From contig NZ_BLVP01000005.1 of NCBI RefSeq assembly GCF_013340305.1, forward strand, positions 99,667 to 163,666: 64,000 nt of DNA, written 5' to 3'. The DNA comes from Desulfovibrio psychrotolerans (GTDB lineage Bacteria > Desulfobacterota > Desulfovibrionia > Desulfovibrionales > Desulfovibrionaceae). Positions 42,835 to 52,500 of the stretch are shown one piece after another (within the stretch, counting starts at the first letter, position 1; each line of letters starts with the position of its first letter). Position numbers and translations under genes: made by a program. The notes under the pieces were generated by a model. It saw only the letters and a program-made list of their open reading frames with translations, searched no databases and was not told the DNA's origin.

Positions 42835-45504
42835 ATGGACACGGCAAGACTTGACGCGGGGAGGACGACAGGCGGCACAGCGACAGCTTCTTCAGCCACC
42901 CCTGCCCGGACCGGAAACACCGGCACGCGCATGGAAGCCAGCACCGGAGCGAACTCCGCAACCAGTGCCGGTACACATTCCGAGGCAGACACGGAAGCAG
43001 ACAAACGGCATAACGGCAATGCCGGATTGGCCCGCGAAGGCGCAACGCTACGGGCAGACCTGCATGTGCATTCCCGTTTTTCCACCCGGCCCTCGGAATG
43101 GATACTGCAAAAGCTGGGATGCGCCGAAAGCTACACCGACCCCATAGCCCTGTACCACACCGCGAAACGTCAGGGCATGGATCTGGTGACCATAACGGAC
43201 CACAACACCATTGACGGCGCACTCCAGATAGCCCACCTGCCGGGCACCTTTATTTCCGAGGAAGTCACCGCCTATTTTCCCGAAGACCGCTGCAAGCTCC
43301 ATGTGCTGTGCTACGGCATTACCGAAACCCAGCACCACGAAATCCAGCGCCTGCGCACAAATGTTTACGAGCTTGTGGACTACTTCCTTGAACAGGGCAT
43401 TCCCCACGCCATGGCCCACGCCATGTACTCGCTCAACGGCAAGCTCACGCCACGCCACATTGAGCGCCTTATGCTGCTTTTCCGCACTTTTGAACTGAAC
43501 GGCTCGCGCAACAGGGTGCTCAACGACACCCTGTGCGACATCATCGCCTCGCTGGACAAGCCCCGCGTGGAACGCATGGTGAATGAACACAACCTGCTCC
43601 CGCGCATGTCGCAGCCGTGGTTGAAGCAGCTTATCGCCGGTTCGGACGACCATTCCTCGCTGAATATTGCTCGAAGCCACACCCTAGTGCACCACGTTCA
43701 GGGTGACGGACAGGCCCGCATCCGCGATTTTCTGGAAGGCATATCCGACGGACGCTCCGAGCCGCAGGGCATGGCCGCGCAGCCGGAAACCATGGCCCAC
43801 AACCTGTATTCCATTGCCTACCAGTTCTATAAAAACAAATTCGGCCTGAGCCGCCACGTGAACCGCGACCTGCTGCTCCGCTTCGCGGACCGCGCCCTTA
43901 CCTCCTCGCCGGAACCGACAGGCGGCTTCATCTCCCGGCTGCACAGCCTCATAGGGTTCCGCCGCGCCAAGCATGTTTTTGCCCGCCCGCCGCGCAGCGT
44001 GCAGGGCCTGCTGCAAAAGGAGGCGGAAGAAATTATCTGGAATGATGCGGAACTGCGCACCCTCATCAATACGCTGGACAACAGCGGTGTCGCTTCCGAA
44101 CAGGCATGGTTCCGCTTTGTAAACCACGCCTCTGAAACGGTGATGAAAAACCTCGCGGATTCGCTCATGGGTCACGCGCTGGGAGCCAACCTGTTCAGCG
44201 TATTCAACACCATAGGCTCCGCCGGCTCGCTGTACGCCATGCTGGCGCCCTACTTTGTGGCATACAGCCTGTTCACCAAGGACAGAACCTTCTGCACGGA
44301 AACCCGCGACCGCTTCATCCTGCAGGAAGGGCCGCGCCCCCGCCTGCATATAGGCCACTTTACGGATACCTACTACGATGTGAACGGCGTGGCGCGCACC
44401 CTGCAGATGCAACTGGACATTGCGCACAAAACGGGCAAGCAGCTCAAGGTGATAACCTGCGCGCCGGAAGCCGATTTCGCCGCCTCGTGCGACAAACGCC
44501 CCGGCGTGGTGAACTTCAGCCCCATAGGCACCTTTGCCATGCCGGAGTATTCGGAACTGCGCCTCTACTACCCCCCGGTGCTGCGCATGCTGCAATACGC
44601 CTACGAACAGGACTTCACCCACATACACTCCGCCACCCCAGGCCCCGTGGGATTGGTGGCGCTGGCGGTTGCGCGCATTCTGCAACTGCCCATTCACGGC
44701 ACCTACCACACGGCCTTTCCCCAGTACGTGAGCATGCTCACGGATGACACGGGGCTGGAAGACGCCATGTGGCGGTACATGATATGGTATTACAACCAGA
44801 TGGACCGTGTGTACGTTCCCTCGCACGCCACGGGTGAGGAGCTTATCGCCAAGGGGCTGCCGCGCGAAAAGGTGGTATTCTACCAGCGCGGCATAGACAC
44901 GCAGCGCTTTCATCCCTCCTACCGCAACGGCTTTTTCAAGCGCTACAACCTGGACACCGTGCCGGGCACGGGTGAAATGAAATTCATCTACGTGGGCCGC
45001 ATCTCGCGTGAGAAAAATATCCATGTCCTCACGGAAGCCTTCCGGCTGGCGGCAACGCGGCAGCGCAACATACGCCTTGTCATCGTGGGCGACGGACCCT
45101 ACCGGGAAGAAATGGAACGCGACCTTGCCGGTCTGCCCGCCACCTTTACCGGCTACCTCACCGGAGACGACCTTGCCGCGGCATACGCCTCATCGGACGT
45201 GTTTGTCTTTCCCTCCGGCACGGACACCTTCGGCAACGTGGTGCTGGAAGCGCAGGCTTCGGGTTTGCCCGTCATTGTGACCGACATGGGCGGGCCCAAG
45301 GAAAACCTTATTCCCGGAGAAACGGGCCACATCGTGCCGGAAGGCGACCCCGTGGCACTGGCAGAGGCCATTATGCTCATGGCGGGACAGCCCGAGCGGG
45401 TGGAGGCCATGCGCACGGCGGCACGGGACTACACAGAGGGGCGTTCTTTCGAAGCCTGCTTCATCCATCAGTGGGAGATGTACCGCGAAAAACGGGTGGC
45501 ATAG
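42835..45504 (+). CDS. PHP-domain / family 4 glycosyltransferase fusion protein
   Basis: The 889-residue protein starts with a Thr/Ala-rich, probably disordered leader of about 65 residues, then a PHP phosphoesterase-type domain with metal-binding motifs ADLHVHSRFS, TITDHNTIDG, ISEEVTAYFPEDR and a late GSDDHSSLN. A helical middle region follows (residues about 300-500). The C-terminal 390 residues are a GT4 glycosyltransferase (IGHFTDTYYDVNGVARTLQM, YVGRISREKNIHVLTEAF, FVFPSGTDTFGNVVLEAQAS, GLPVIVTDMGGPKENL). It could both make and trim a glycolipid or phospho-sugar; the substrate is unknown. GAGGAGGGAAC precedes the ATG. The stop codon is the first TAG of an 18-bp tandem array. Confidence 0.9.
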   Translation: MDTARLDAGRTTGGTATASSATPARTGNTGTRMEASTGANSATSAGTHSEADTEADKRHNGNAGLAREGATLRADLHVHSRFSTRPSEWILQKLGCAESYTDPIALYHTAKRQGMDLVTITDHNTIDGALQIAHLPGTFISEEVTAYFPEDRCKLHVLCYGITETQHHEIQRLRTNVYELVDYFLEQGIPHAMAHAMYSLNGKLTPRHIERLMLLFRTFELNGSRNRVLNDTLCDIIASLDKPRVERMVNEHNLLPRMSQPWLKQLIAGSDDHSSLNIARSHTLVHHVQGDGQARIRDFLEGISDGRSEPQGMAAQPETMAHNLYSIAYQFYKNKFGLSRHVNRDLLLRFADRALTSSPEPTGGFISRLHSLIGFRRAKHVFARPPRSVQGLLQKEAEEIIWNDAELRTLINTLDNSGVASEQAWFRFVNHASETVMKNLADSLMGHALGANLFSVFNTIGSAGSLYAMLAPYFVAYSLFTKDRTFCTETRDRFILQEGPRPRLHIGHFTDTYYDVNGVARTLQMQLDIAHKTGKQLKVITCAPEADFAASCDKRPGVVNFSPIGTFAMPEYSELRLYYPPVLRMLQYAYEQDFTHIHSATPGPVGLVALAVARILQLPIHGTYHTAFPQYVSMLTDDTGLEDAMWRYMIWYYNQMDRVYVPSHATGEELIAKGLPREKVVFYQRGIDTQRFHPSYRNGFFKRYNLDTVPGTGEMKFIYVGRISREKNIHVLTEAFRLAATRQRNIRLVIVGDGPYREEMERDLAGLPATFTGYLTGDDLAAAYASSDVFVFPSGTDTFGNVVLEAQASGLPVIVTDMGGPKENLIPGETGHIVPEGDPVALAEAIMLMAGQPERVEAMRTAARDYTEGRSFEACFIHQWEMYREKRVA

Positions 45505-45607
45505 TGCAACGCCGCCGCATAGTGCAACGCCGCCGCTTAGTGCAACGTCGCCGCTTAGTGCAACGTCGCCGCTTAGTGCAACGTCAACGCATAGTACAAC
45601 GTCGCCA
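45502..45607 (+). repeat. Six 18-bp tandem repeats that each repeat the stop codon of the PHP-GT4 gene
   Basis: Units TAGTGCAACGCCGCCGCA and variants begin at 45502, 45520, 45538, 45556, 45574 and 45592. Since 18 is a multiple of three, every unit puts a TAG (first unit being the gene's own stop) in the same frame. Confidence 0.93.
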
Positions 45608-45774
45608 GTGCCTTCCCGCAACGGCGTAACGTCTGAACGGAACGGCCCCCCATGTTCGAATGTTCCGTGTTCTACGATCCATATTCCAGCAGTTTTTTCG
45701 TATCCGCCGGGATGCGCCACAAACGCAACCGACAGCGTCCTCCCCCATCCGCATTGCCCGCAGGACACACACAG

Positions 45775-45800
45775 AAACGGCCCGAACATTCGGGCCGTTT
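45775..45800. terminator. Palindromic terminator between PHP-GT4 and the 59-aa gene
   Basis: AAACGGCCCGAA (45775-45786) pairs perfectly with TTCGGGCCGTTT (45789-45800). Bidirectional by sequence; it ends the minus-strand small gene and may stop transcripts from the GT4 side. Confidence 0.8.
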
Positions 45801-45847
45801 CGCCGGTCGGGGGAACCGGATGGGAGTAGAGGAGGAGTGTACGGTCT

Positions 45848-46027
45848 CTAGGTCATGCGGGCCAAGGGCCGGTGGCGGCCACTTTGCAGCCACCACCGTT
45901 CAAGGGCGCGGATGGCCTGCCGCTGCGCTTCAGGCGCGGAGGCTATCGTTGCCTGTATGACGTCAATCACTGCCTGTGCAGCATGATTGGTTGCGGGGGA
46001 AACGCTCTTCTGCGTATGGGTATTCAT
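45848..46027 (-). CDS. Small hypothetical protein (59 aa) behind a sigma-54-type promoter
   Basis: No family is recognised. The protein starts MNTHTQKSVSPATNHAAQAV and forms one long amphipathic helix (VIDVIQATIASAPEAQRQAI) ending in a Trp pair and a basic tail. ATG 46027 has AGGAG five to six bases upstream. A near-consensus sigma-54 promoter (46056-46072) would start transcription about 18 nt before the ATG, and a terminator lies 48 bp after the stop, so this is a complete single-gene unit. An upstream extension to 46072 runs into the promoter and is rejected. The helix may bind a membrane or a partner; nothing further can be said. Confidence 0.7.
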   Translation of the reverse strand: MNTHTQKSVSPATNHAAQAVIDVIQATIASAPEAQRQAIRALERWWLQSGRHRPLARMT

Positions 46028-46055
46028 ATGGGCTCCTGATGTTACCCTGAATAAA

Positions 46056-46072
46056 AGCAGAGACTGTGCCAA
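46056..46072 (-). promoter_or_regulatory. Sigma-54 (RpoN) promoter candidate
   Basis: Read on the minus strand the sequence is TTGGCAC-AGTCT-CTGCT: GG and GC lie exactly 12 bp apart, and only one base differs from TGGCAC-N5-TTGCW. It lies 29 bp before the small gene's ATG. Confidence 0.7.
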
Positions 46073-46124
46073 ATCCTTTTAATCATACATTACAGAATAT
46101 TAAAAGAATATCGCCATGATGTTG

Positions 46125-46140
46125 TGCAAACACTTGTGCA
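46125..46140 (-). promoter_or_regulatory. Possible enhancer-binding-protein site
   Basis: TGCAAACACTTGTGCA has TGCA at both ends and lies about 80-95 bp upstream of the predicted sigma-54 start, a normal position for an activator site such as those of NtrC-family proteins. TTGTGCA also occurs as a direct repeat here (46122 and 46134). Confidence 0.4.
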
Positions 46141-46302
46141 GCAATTTGCGCCTGCGCGCGGCCCTTGTGAACCCGTTGTGCACCCCCTTGCAGACAACTG
46201 CCCATTCTCCGGATACCCGCCATACCGCCTGCCCGCTTGCACAGGACGGCCGGATGTCGTAGGAAAGCGCCATTCCGCGCCATTCCGCGACAAGGAGAGT
46301 GC

Positions 46303-46884
46303 ATGCGTTCCGCCGTCATTCCCCCCATACTGGACCTGACCAAGCAGGTGGTGCGCGCCGCCGTGCGCCCCGGCGACACCGTGGTGGACGCCACCGTGGG
46401 CAACGGGCACGACACTCTGTTTCTGGCGGAATTAGTGGGACCGGCGGGCCATGTCTACGGGTTCGACATTCAGGCTCAGGCGCTGGATGCCGCCCGGGCG
46501 CGGCTTCAGGCAGCGGGATGCCTTGAACGCACAACCCTGCTCCATGCGGGCCATGAACAGGCGGGTACCATGCTGCCCCCCGCCGCGCAGACATCCCTTG
46601 CCTGCGCCATGTTCAATCTGGGCTATCTGCCCGGAGGCGACAAGGCGCGCGTGACCACGCCGCAGGCAACGCTCATTGCCCTGCGCACGCTGCTTTCCAT
46701 GCTCAGGCCACACGGCATTCTTACCGTGCACTGCTACACCGGACACAACGGCGGCGAGGCAGAAGGCCATGCCGTTCTGGAATGGGCACACGGACTGGAA
46801 TGGGAAACGCACCGCGTTGCCCGTTATGATTTTTGCAACAAGCCCCGCAACGGGGAGGCGCTGCTGGTGATAGAACGGGTCTGA
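46303..46884 (+). CDS. mnmM: Class I SAM-dependent methyltransferase, MnmM/YtqB-like
   Basis: The 193-residue protein has the SAM-binding motif VVDATVGNGHDTLFLAELVG (about residues 24-43), YGFDIQAQALDAARARL, and the family-specific FNLGYLPGGDKARVTTPQAT and LTVHCYTGHNGGEAEGHAVL. This is the YtqB/MnmM group, which adds the terminal methyl to aminomethyluridine at the tRNA wobble position in bacteria that lack MnmC's methyltransferase. AAGGAG precedes ATG 46303. It lies in one direction with the 80-residue unknown gene 52 bp downstream. Confidence 0.87.
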   Translation: MRSAVIPPILDLTKQVVRAAVRPGDTVVDATVGNGHDTLFLAELVGPAGHVYGFDIQAQALDAARARLQAAGCLERTTLLHAGHEQAGTMLPPAAQTSLACAMFNLGYLPGGDKARVTTPQATLIALRTLLSMLRPHGILTVHCYTGHNGGEAEGHAVLEWAHGLEWETHRVARYDFCNKPRNGEALLVIERV

Positions 46885-46936
46885 AGCCCGTTCTCCACGG
46901 AGCACCGCGCTGAGACGAGTGCAAGGAGAGGGTTCC

Positions 46937-47179
46937 ATGCAGGACGAAAAGATTTGGCCGGACACCACGGACGATGACCTCTGGACAGCTGCCCGCGCGG
47001 ATATAGACGCCAAGTATCCCGGCAGATTCAGCGAAGAGTATATACGCGACGCCTTTGAGCGCACCTGCGCCAAGTTTGACGACTACGTGCCCCTTTCGCG
47101 GTTTCTCAAAAAGCTGCGCGTGGTCTGCCTGTGGGAACGCCCGCTGGTGCCGGACGAAATTCTCTTTCCCGACGAATAG
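46937..47179 (+). CDS. Small hypothetical protein (80 aa)
   Basis: No family is recognised. The acidic protein (MQDEKIWPDTTDDDLWTAAR, then FSEEYIRDAFERTCAKFDDY and VVCLWERPLVPDEILFPDE) has a central helix and no signal peptide or membrane helix. AAGGAGAGGG precedes ATG 46937, a strong ribosome binding site that makes it a real gene. Probably co-transcribed with mnmM. Confidence 0.7.
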   Translation: MQDEKIWPDTTDDDLWTAARADIDAKYPGRFSEEYIRDAFERTCAKFDDYVPLSRFLKKLRVVCLWERPLVPDEILFPDE

Positions 47180-47238
47180 GACGCCCTGCCCGCCGGAACC
47201 GGAAAGCACGCAGGGCACCCGCAATTGTCAGCCGCCGG

Positions 47239-47652
47239 CTAGCGGACCACAAGCACCCGGCACGGGGCGGTTTTGAGCACCCGCTGGGTAACGCTGCCCA
47301 GCAGCAATCCTTGCAGAGGGTTGGCACCACGGGTGGCCATGACTATCATGTCCACCTTTTCCCGTTCCGCCAGTTCGGAAATGGCTTCTGTGGGGGCATG
47401 GTCCACCACGCGCTCCATATAGCGGATGCCGTTATCCTGCAGGATGTCGCGGGCGGGTCCGAGCACCTTGTTGGCGTGCTCCGTTACCTCGCGGACATAA
47501 TCTTCCTTCATTTTCAGGTTGGGGAAGACTTCGTTGCAGTGCAGGAGCAGGATCTCGGCCTTGAAAATCTTGGCGAACAAGACCGCCTCGTGTACGGCGC
47601 GCAGAGAATGCACCGATCCGTCAACGGGAAGAAGAATTTTCTGGATATCCAT
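47239..47652 (-). CDS. Universal stress protein (UspA family)
   Basis: The 137-residue protein is a single UspA domain: IQKILLPVDGSVHSLRAVHE at the start, a central HANKVLGPARDILQDNGI, and the ATP-binding-type loop MATRGANPLQGLLLGSVTQR with the final PCRVLVVR. The G-2x-G-9x-G pattern (RGANPLQGLLLGSV) is present in part, so nucleotide binding is likely. Function is stress-related but unspecific. ATG 47652 follows AGGGGG. Confidence 0.93.
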   Translation of the reverse strand: MDIQKILLPVDGSVHSLRAVHEAVLFAKIFKAEILLLHCNEVFPNLKMKEDYVREVTEHANKVLGPARDILQDNGIRYMERVVDHAPTEAISELAEREKVDMIVMATRGANPLQGLLLGSVTQRVLKTAPCRVLVVR

Positions 47653-47891
47653 GCGTGTACCCCCTGTGCAAGGTGTTGTGGTGGACATAGGTATTACTGT
47701 TCACCGTAACCCATCAGAAGCTTTACGGCAACGGGAAAGCGCAGCAGGCGATACCCTGCGCAGGCCGGACCGCGCCCTGCGCTGTGCCCGCAGATGCTGA
47801 ACGAAAAGACGTTTACGCCCCGCCGCGTTGACGGAATCCCGCCCCGCGCGGTAGGGAGGGGCGTTAACGGAACAACAAACACGAGGCTGCC

Positions 47892-48692
47892 ATGCTTACC
47901 TATCCCGCGATGAATCCGGTGGCGTTTTCCATCGGCTCCTACCATGTTCACTGGTACGGCCTCATGTATCTGTTCGGATTTCTGGCCGCATGGGCTCTGG
48001 GCAGACACCGCGCCAAGCAACCCGGTTCCGGCTGGAACCCGGAAATGGTGGACGACCTTATCACCTACTGTGTGGTGGGGGTGGTGCTGGGGGGCAGGCT
48101 GGGGTACGTGCTGTTCTACGACCTTTCGTTCTACATGCAGAATCCGGGGCATCTGGTGCAGATATGGAACGGCGGTATGTCCTTCCACGGCGGGCTGCTG
48201 GGCGTTATCGCGTGTTTCTGGCTGTTTGCGCGCAAGCACGGCCTGAGTATCTTTGATATCGGCGATTTTGCCTCGCCGCTGGTGGCACCGGGTATTTTCT
48301 TCGGCAGGATAGGCAACTTCATAAACGGCGAATTGTGGGGCAGGCACACCACCTCGGCTGTGGGCATGGTCTTTCCGGACGGCGGCCCTTTTCCGCGCCA
48401 TCCCTCGCAGCTTTACGAAGCCGCTCTGGAAGGTCTGCTCATGTTCGTTCTGCTGTGGGTCTATTCGGGAAGACGCCCGCCCCGCCGCTGCGTTTCCGGC
48501 ATGTTCCTCATCGTGTACGGCATGTTCCGCTTTTCTGTGGAGTTTTTCCGCGAGCCGGATGCGCACCTGGGCTTTGTGGCACTGGACTGGCTCACCATGG
48601 GCATGCTGCTGTGCGTTCCCATGGTCATGCTGGGCGTGTTCCTGTATCTGCGGGGCATACGGCTGGATGAACGCCCCGGCATGGCCCGGTAG
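47892..48692 (+). CDS. lgt: Prolipoprotein diacylglyceryl transferase
   Basis: Lgt transfers a diacylglyceryl group from phosphatidylglycerol to the lipobox cysteine of prolipoproteins in the inner membrane. The 266-residue protein has seven hydrophobic helices and the signature GIFFGRIGNFINGELWGRHT, preceded by MSFHGGLLGVIACFWLFARK and followed by the H-P-S-Q-L-Y-E segment (PRHPSQLYEAALEGL). All known essential residues of this loop are present. Confidence 0.96.
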   Translation: MLTYPAMNPVAFSIGSYHVHWYGLMYLFGFLAAWALGRHRAKQPGSGWNPEMVDDLITYCVVGVVLGGRLGYVLFYDLSFYMQNPGHLVQIWNGGMSFHGGLLGVIACFWLFARKHGLSIFDIGDFASPLVAPGIFFGRIGNFINGELWGRHTTSAVGMVFPDGGPFPRHPSQLYEAALEGLLMFVLLWVYSGRRPPRRCVSGMFLIVYGMFRFSVEFFREPDAHLGFVALDWLTMGMLLCVPMVMLGVFLYLRGIRLDERPGMAR

Positions 48693-48813
48693 GTGCGCGC
48701 AGATATTGACAGAGGGTGTTTTTTGTGGAAATGGCAGGTTGTTGGAACACTCGCCGCATGTACGCATACGGGCTGCGGCGATGCCAGCGAGCTAGTTTGC
48801 CAATGGAGGTAGC

Positions 48814-49032
48814 ATGGCCAAGGAAGATGCCATAGAGGTGTCTGGTGTTGTGCAGGAAGCCCTGCCCAACGCCATGTTTCGCGTGACGCTTGAAAACGGG
48901 CTGGATGTGCTGGCCCACATTTCCGGGAAGATGCGCAAGTTCTACATCCGCATTCTGCCCGGAGACTCCGTGAAGGTGGAACTTTCCCCTTACGACCTCA
49001 CGCGCGGGCGCATCACCTACCGCATGAAATAA
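48814..49032 (+). CDS. infA: Translation initiation factor IF-1
   Basis: IF-1 occupies the ribosomal A site during initiation. The 72-residue length and sequence are standard: [40 protein letters not shown] and [20 protein letters not shown], forming an OB fold. AATGGAGGTAGC gives a good ribosome binding site. It is followed by about 550 bp without a gene before putA. Confidence 0.97.
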   Translation: MAKEDAIEVSGVVQEALPNAMFRVTLENGLDVLAHISGKMRKFYIRILPGDSVKVELSPYDLTRGRITYRMK

Positions 49033-49587
49033 TCCGCTTCCGGTCATGAGGCATCCCCAGATGCTGCCATAACGCCGCTTGCCAAAGGACAATGCGTCCC
49101 TGCGCCGGCGGCTTTTCGTGCTTGCTCCATGTTTCGCCTATCCCGTTGTCCCCGATATTCCGCCCATAGGCCACCTGTCGCTCCACGCGTGTTTCTGTGT
49201 TTGCCTTGGGCACAATAGCTGCCCATGCGGGCATGCGCAGGCCACCACCTTCTCCTGCCTTTGCATTTTTGGACAATCTCTCCCGCAGGGTTGCCTGCGA
49301 ACACACCCATAGCGGTGCAGAATACGCCAGTGCTGGGAATGCCCTGCGTTCACAGACTGCGCGCCGACGGCCTGTACCGTTTTTCAAAATTGTCGACAGT
49401 CGCCACTTTTTCCGCTAGAAAAATGTCGACAGTCGCCAATGCAGGCGGCCTTCCGGAAAATCATCCGTCCGCCTGCGCCCTCTGGCAACACGCGGCGGTT
49501 TCTGGCAGTATCGGCAGGAGTCCTTTTCCCGTTCAGTCAAGGTGTAACCACATTCCGCGCGGCATTGATCCGCATGGGAGGAACAAT
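49033..49587. other. Intergenic region infA / putA
   Basis: About 555 bp with no recognisable gene. An open frame leads into putA from 49225 but has no coding character before 49588. The region carries the two 15-bp direct repeats at 49391 and 49424 and otherwise mixed GC-rich sequence. Confidence 0.5.
49391..49438. promoter_or_regulatory. Two identical 15-bp direct repeats with TGTCGACA core upstream of putA
   Basis: TGTCGACAGTCGCCA occurs at 49391-49405 and again at 49424-49438, 33 bp apart (about three helical turns). Each includes the 8-bp palindrome TGTCGACA. They lie 150-200 bp before the putA start and look like paired operator sites. Confidence 0.6.
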
Positions 49588-52500
49588 ATGGATACAGGTC
49601 TTGATGCGCGCATAGTCGGGCGCGGCAAAGAATTTTTCAAGAGCATCAGCGGCGAGGCACCGTCCATCTTCAACAAGGGTTGGTGGACCGGCAAGGTCAT
49701 GGATTGGGCCATGCAGAACGAGAGCTTCAAGGTCCAGCTGTTCCGCTTTGTGGACGTGTTTCCCTATCTGAACACCTCTGAATCGCTCTCGCGCCACATA
49801 CGCGAGTATTTTTCCGGAGAAGACAACGATGTGCCCGCCGTGCTCAAATGGGGCGCGGGCAAGGCCGACGGACTGCTCGGCAAGCTCACCTCCGGCATCA
49901 TGGAAAAGACCATCCGCACCAACATAGAAGCCATGGGCCGCCAGTTCATCGTGGGACAGGAGACCAAGGAAGCTGTGAAGGGGCTTGCCAAGCTGCGCAA
50001 GGACGGGTTCGCCTTTACCGTGGACCTGCTGGGCGAAGCCACGGTGAGCGAGGAGGAAGCCGATGCATACCGTGACGGCTACCTTGAGGTGCTGGATGCC
50101 ATAGAACGCGAGCACGACAAGTGGAAGGCACTGCCCGGAAAGGGCGGCGACTCCTCGCTGGACTGGGGATTCACCCCCAAGGTGAACGTCTCCATAAAGC
50201 CATCCGCGCTCTTCTCTCAGGCTAAATCTGTGGATGTGGACGGCTCCGTGAAGGGCATTATGTCGCGCCTTGTGCCCATATATCGCAAGGTCATGGCCAT
50301 GGGCGGCTTCCTGTGCATAGACATGGAATCGCTCAAGTACCGCGAAATGACGCTGGAACTGTACCGCCGCCTGCGCACAGACCCGGAATTCCGCCACTAC
50401 CCGCACCTTTCCATCGTGTTGCAGGCGTACCTGCGCTGCACAGACCACGACCTTGCCGACCTGATCAAGTGGGCGCGCACCGAACGCCTGCCCATAGCCA
50501 TCCGTCTGGTAAAGGGCGCATACTGGGACATGGAAACCGTGGTGGCCAAACAGAACGGCTGGGACGTGCCGGTGTGGACGCACAAGCCCGAGTCGGACAT
50601 AGCCTTTGAACGGCAGGCCCGCGTCATTCTGGAAAACCACGACATCTGCTATTTTGCCTGCGCCTCGCACAACATACGCTCCATTTCCTCCGTTATGGAA
50701 ACAGCGCATGAACTGAACGTGCCCGATACCCGCTACGAGTTTCAGGTGCTCTACGGCATGGCCGAACCCGTGCGCAAGGGCCTGCTGAACGTGGCCGGAC
50801 GCGTGCGCCTGTACTGCCCCTACGGCGACCTTATTCCCGGCATGGCCTACCTTGTGCGCCGCCTGCTGGAAAACACCGCCAACGAATCCTTCCTGCGCCA
50901 GAGTTTTGCCGACGGCACGGAAATGGAACGCCTGCTGGAGAATCCGCAAAAAACGCTGGAGCGCGAACTTGCCGCCAAGCCCGCACCCAAGCCCGACGGG
51001 TTCCACGAAGGGGTGGAGGGCATTCCCCTGTTCGTGAACGATGCCATGATAGACTTCACCGTACCCGAAGCACGCGCTGCCTTCCCCTCTGCCATTGCGG
51101 ACATACGCTCCCGCATGGGCGGCAAGATTCCGCTGTACATTGACGGCAAGGACGTGTTCACGGAAGACGTCATTCCCACCACCAACCCGGCCAACTACTC
51201 TGAAAAGCTGGCGGACATCTGCCAGGCCGGTGTTGCGGAAGTGGATGCGGCACTGAACGCGGCGGAACGCGCCTTCTACATATGGCGTGACGTTTCGCCC
51301 GAAGACCGCGCCAACTACCTGTTCAAATCCGCTGAAGTGGCCCGCAGAAAGGCGTACGAGCTTTCCGCATGGCAGATTCTGGAAGTGGGCAAGCAGTGGG
51401 ATCAGGCCTTCCACGATGTGGGCGAGGGCATAGACTTTCTTGAATACTATGCCCGCGAAATGCTGCGCCTTGGCCGCCCGCGCCGTATGGGCCGTGCTCC
51501 CGGCGAACACAACCAGCTCTTCTATCAGCCCAAGGGCATCGCGGCGGTTATATCGCCGTGGAACTTCCCCTTCGCCATCTCCATCGGCATGGCTGCCGCA
51601 GCCATTGTTACGGGCAACCCCGTGGTGTTCAAGCCTTCCTCCATCAGCGCGCGCGTGGGCTACAACCTGACAGAGGTCTTCCGCGAGGCAGGGCTTCCCG
51701 CAGGGGTCTTTAACTTCTGCCCCGGACGCAGCTCCGTCATGGGTGACTACCTTATCGAGCATCCCAAGGTGAGCATGATCTGCTTCACCGGCTCCATGGA
51801 AGTGGGCCTGCGCATCCAGAACAAGGCCAGCGTGGTCCAGCCCGGACAGATGCAGTGCAAGCGCGTCATCGCGGAAATGGGCGGCAAGAACGCCATCATC
51901 ATCGACGACGATGCCGACCTTGATGAAGCCGTGCTGCACGTGCTCTACTCCGCCTTCGGCTTTCAGGGGCAGAAGTGCTCGGCCTGCTCGCGCGTCATTG
52001 TGGTGGAGCCCATCTACGAGCGGTTCGTCTCGCGCCTGATCAAGGCAGCAGGCGACATAAAGATAGGCCCCTCCGAAAACCCGGCCAACTACATGGGCCC
52101 GGTAGCAGACGTGACCCTGCAGAAGAATGTGAACGAATACATCAAGGTGGCCGAGCAGGAAGGTACCATTCTGCTCAAGCGCACCGATATTCCGGCAGAA
52201 GGCGCGTATGTGCCGCTGACCATTGTGGGCGACATCCAGCCCGACCACCGCATCGCGCAGGAAGAAATCTTCGGCCCCGTGCTGGCGGTGCTGAAGGCCA
52301 AAACCTTTGACCATGCGCTGGAAATTGCCAACGGCACCCGCTTTGCCCTTACCGGCGGCGTGTTCTCCAGAAGCCCCGAGCATCTGGAAAAGGCCCGCAG
52401 GGAGTTCCGCGTGGGCAACCTGTACCTGAACCGCAACAATACCGGCGCACTGGTGGAACGGCAGCCCTTCGGCGGATTCAAGATGTCCGGCGTAGGCTCC

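Noticed and set aside
45652..45960. Possible small plus-strand gene starting MFECSVFYDPYSSSFF
   Set aside because: No ribosome binding site, it runs through the terminator palindrome at 45775-45800 and antisense to the 59-aa gene.
48706..48711. TTGACA upstream of infA as a promoter
   Set aside because: No acceptable -10 hexamer lies at 15-19 bp; kept out of the feature list.
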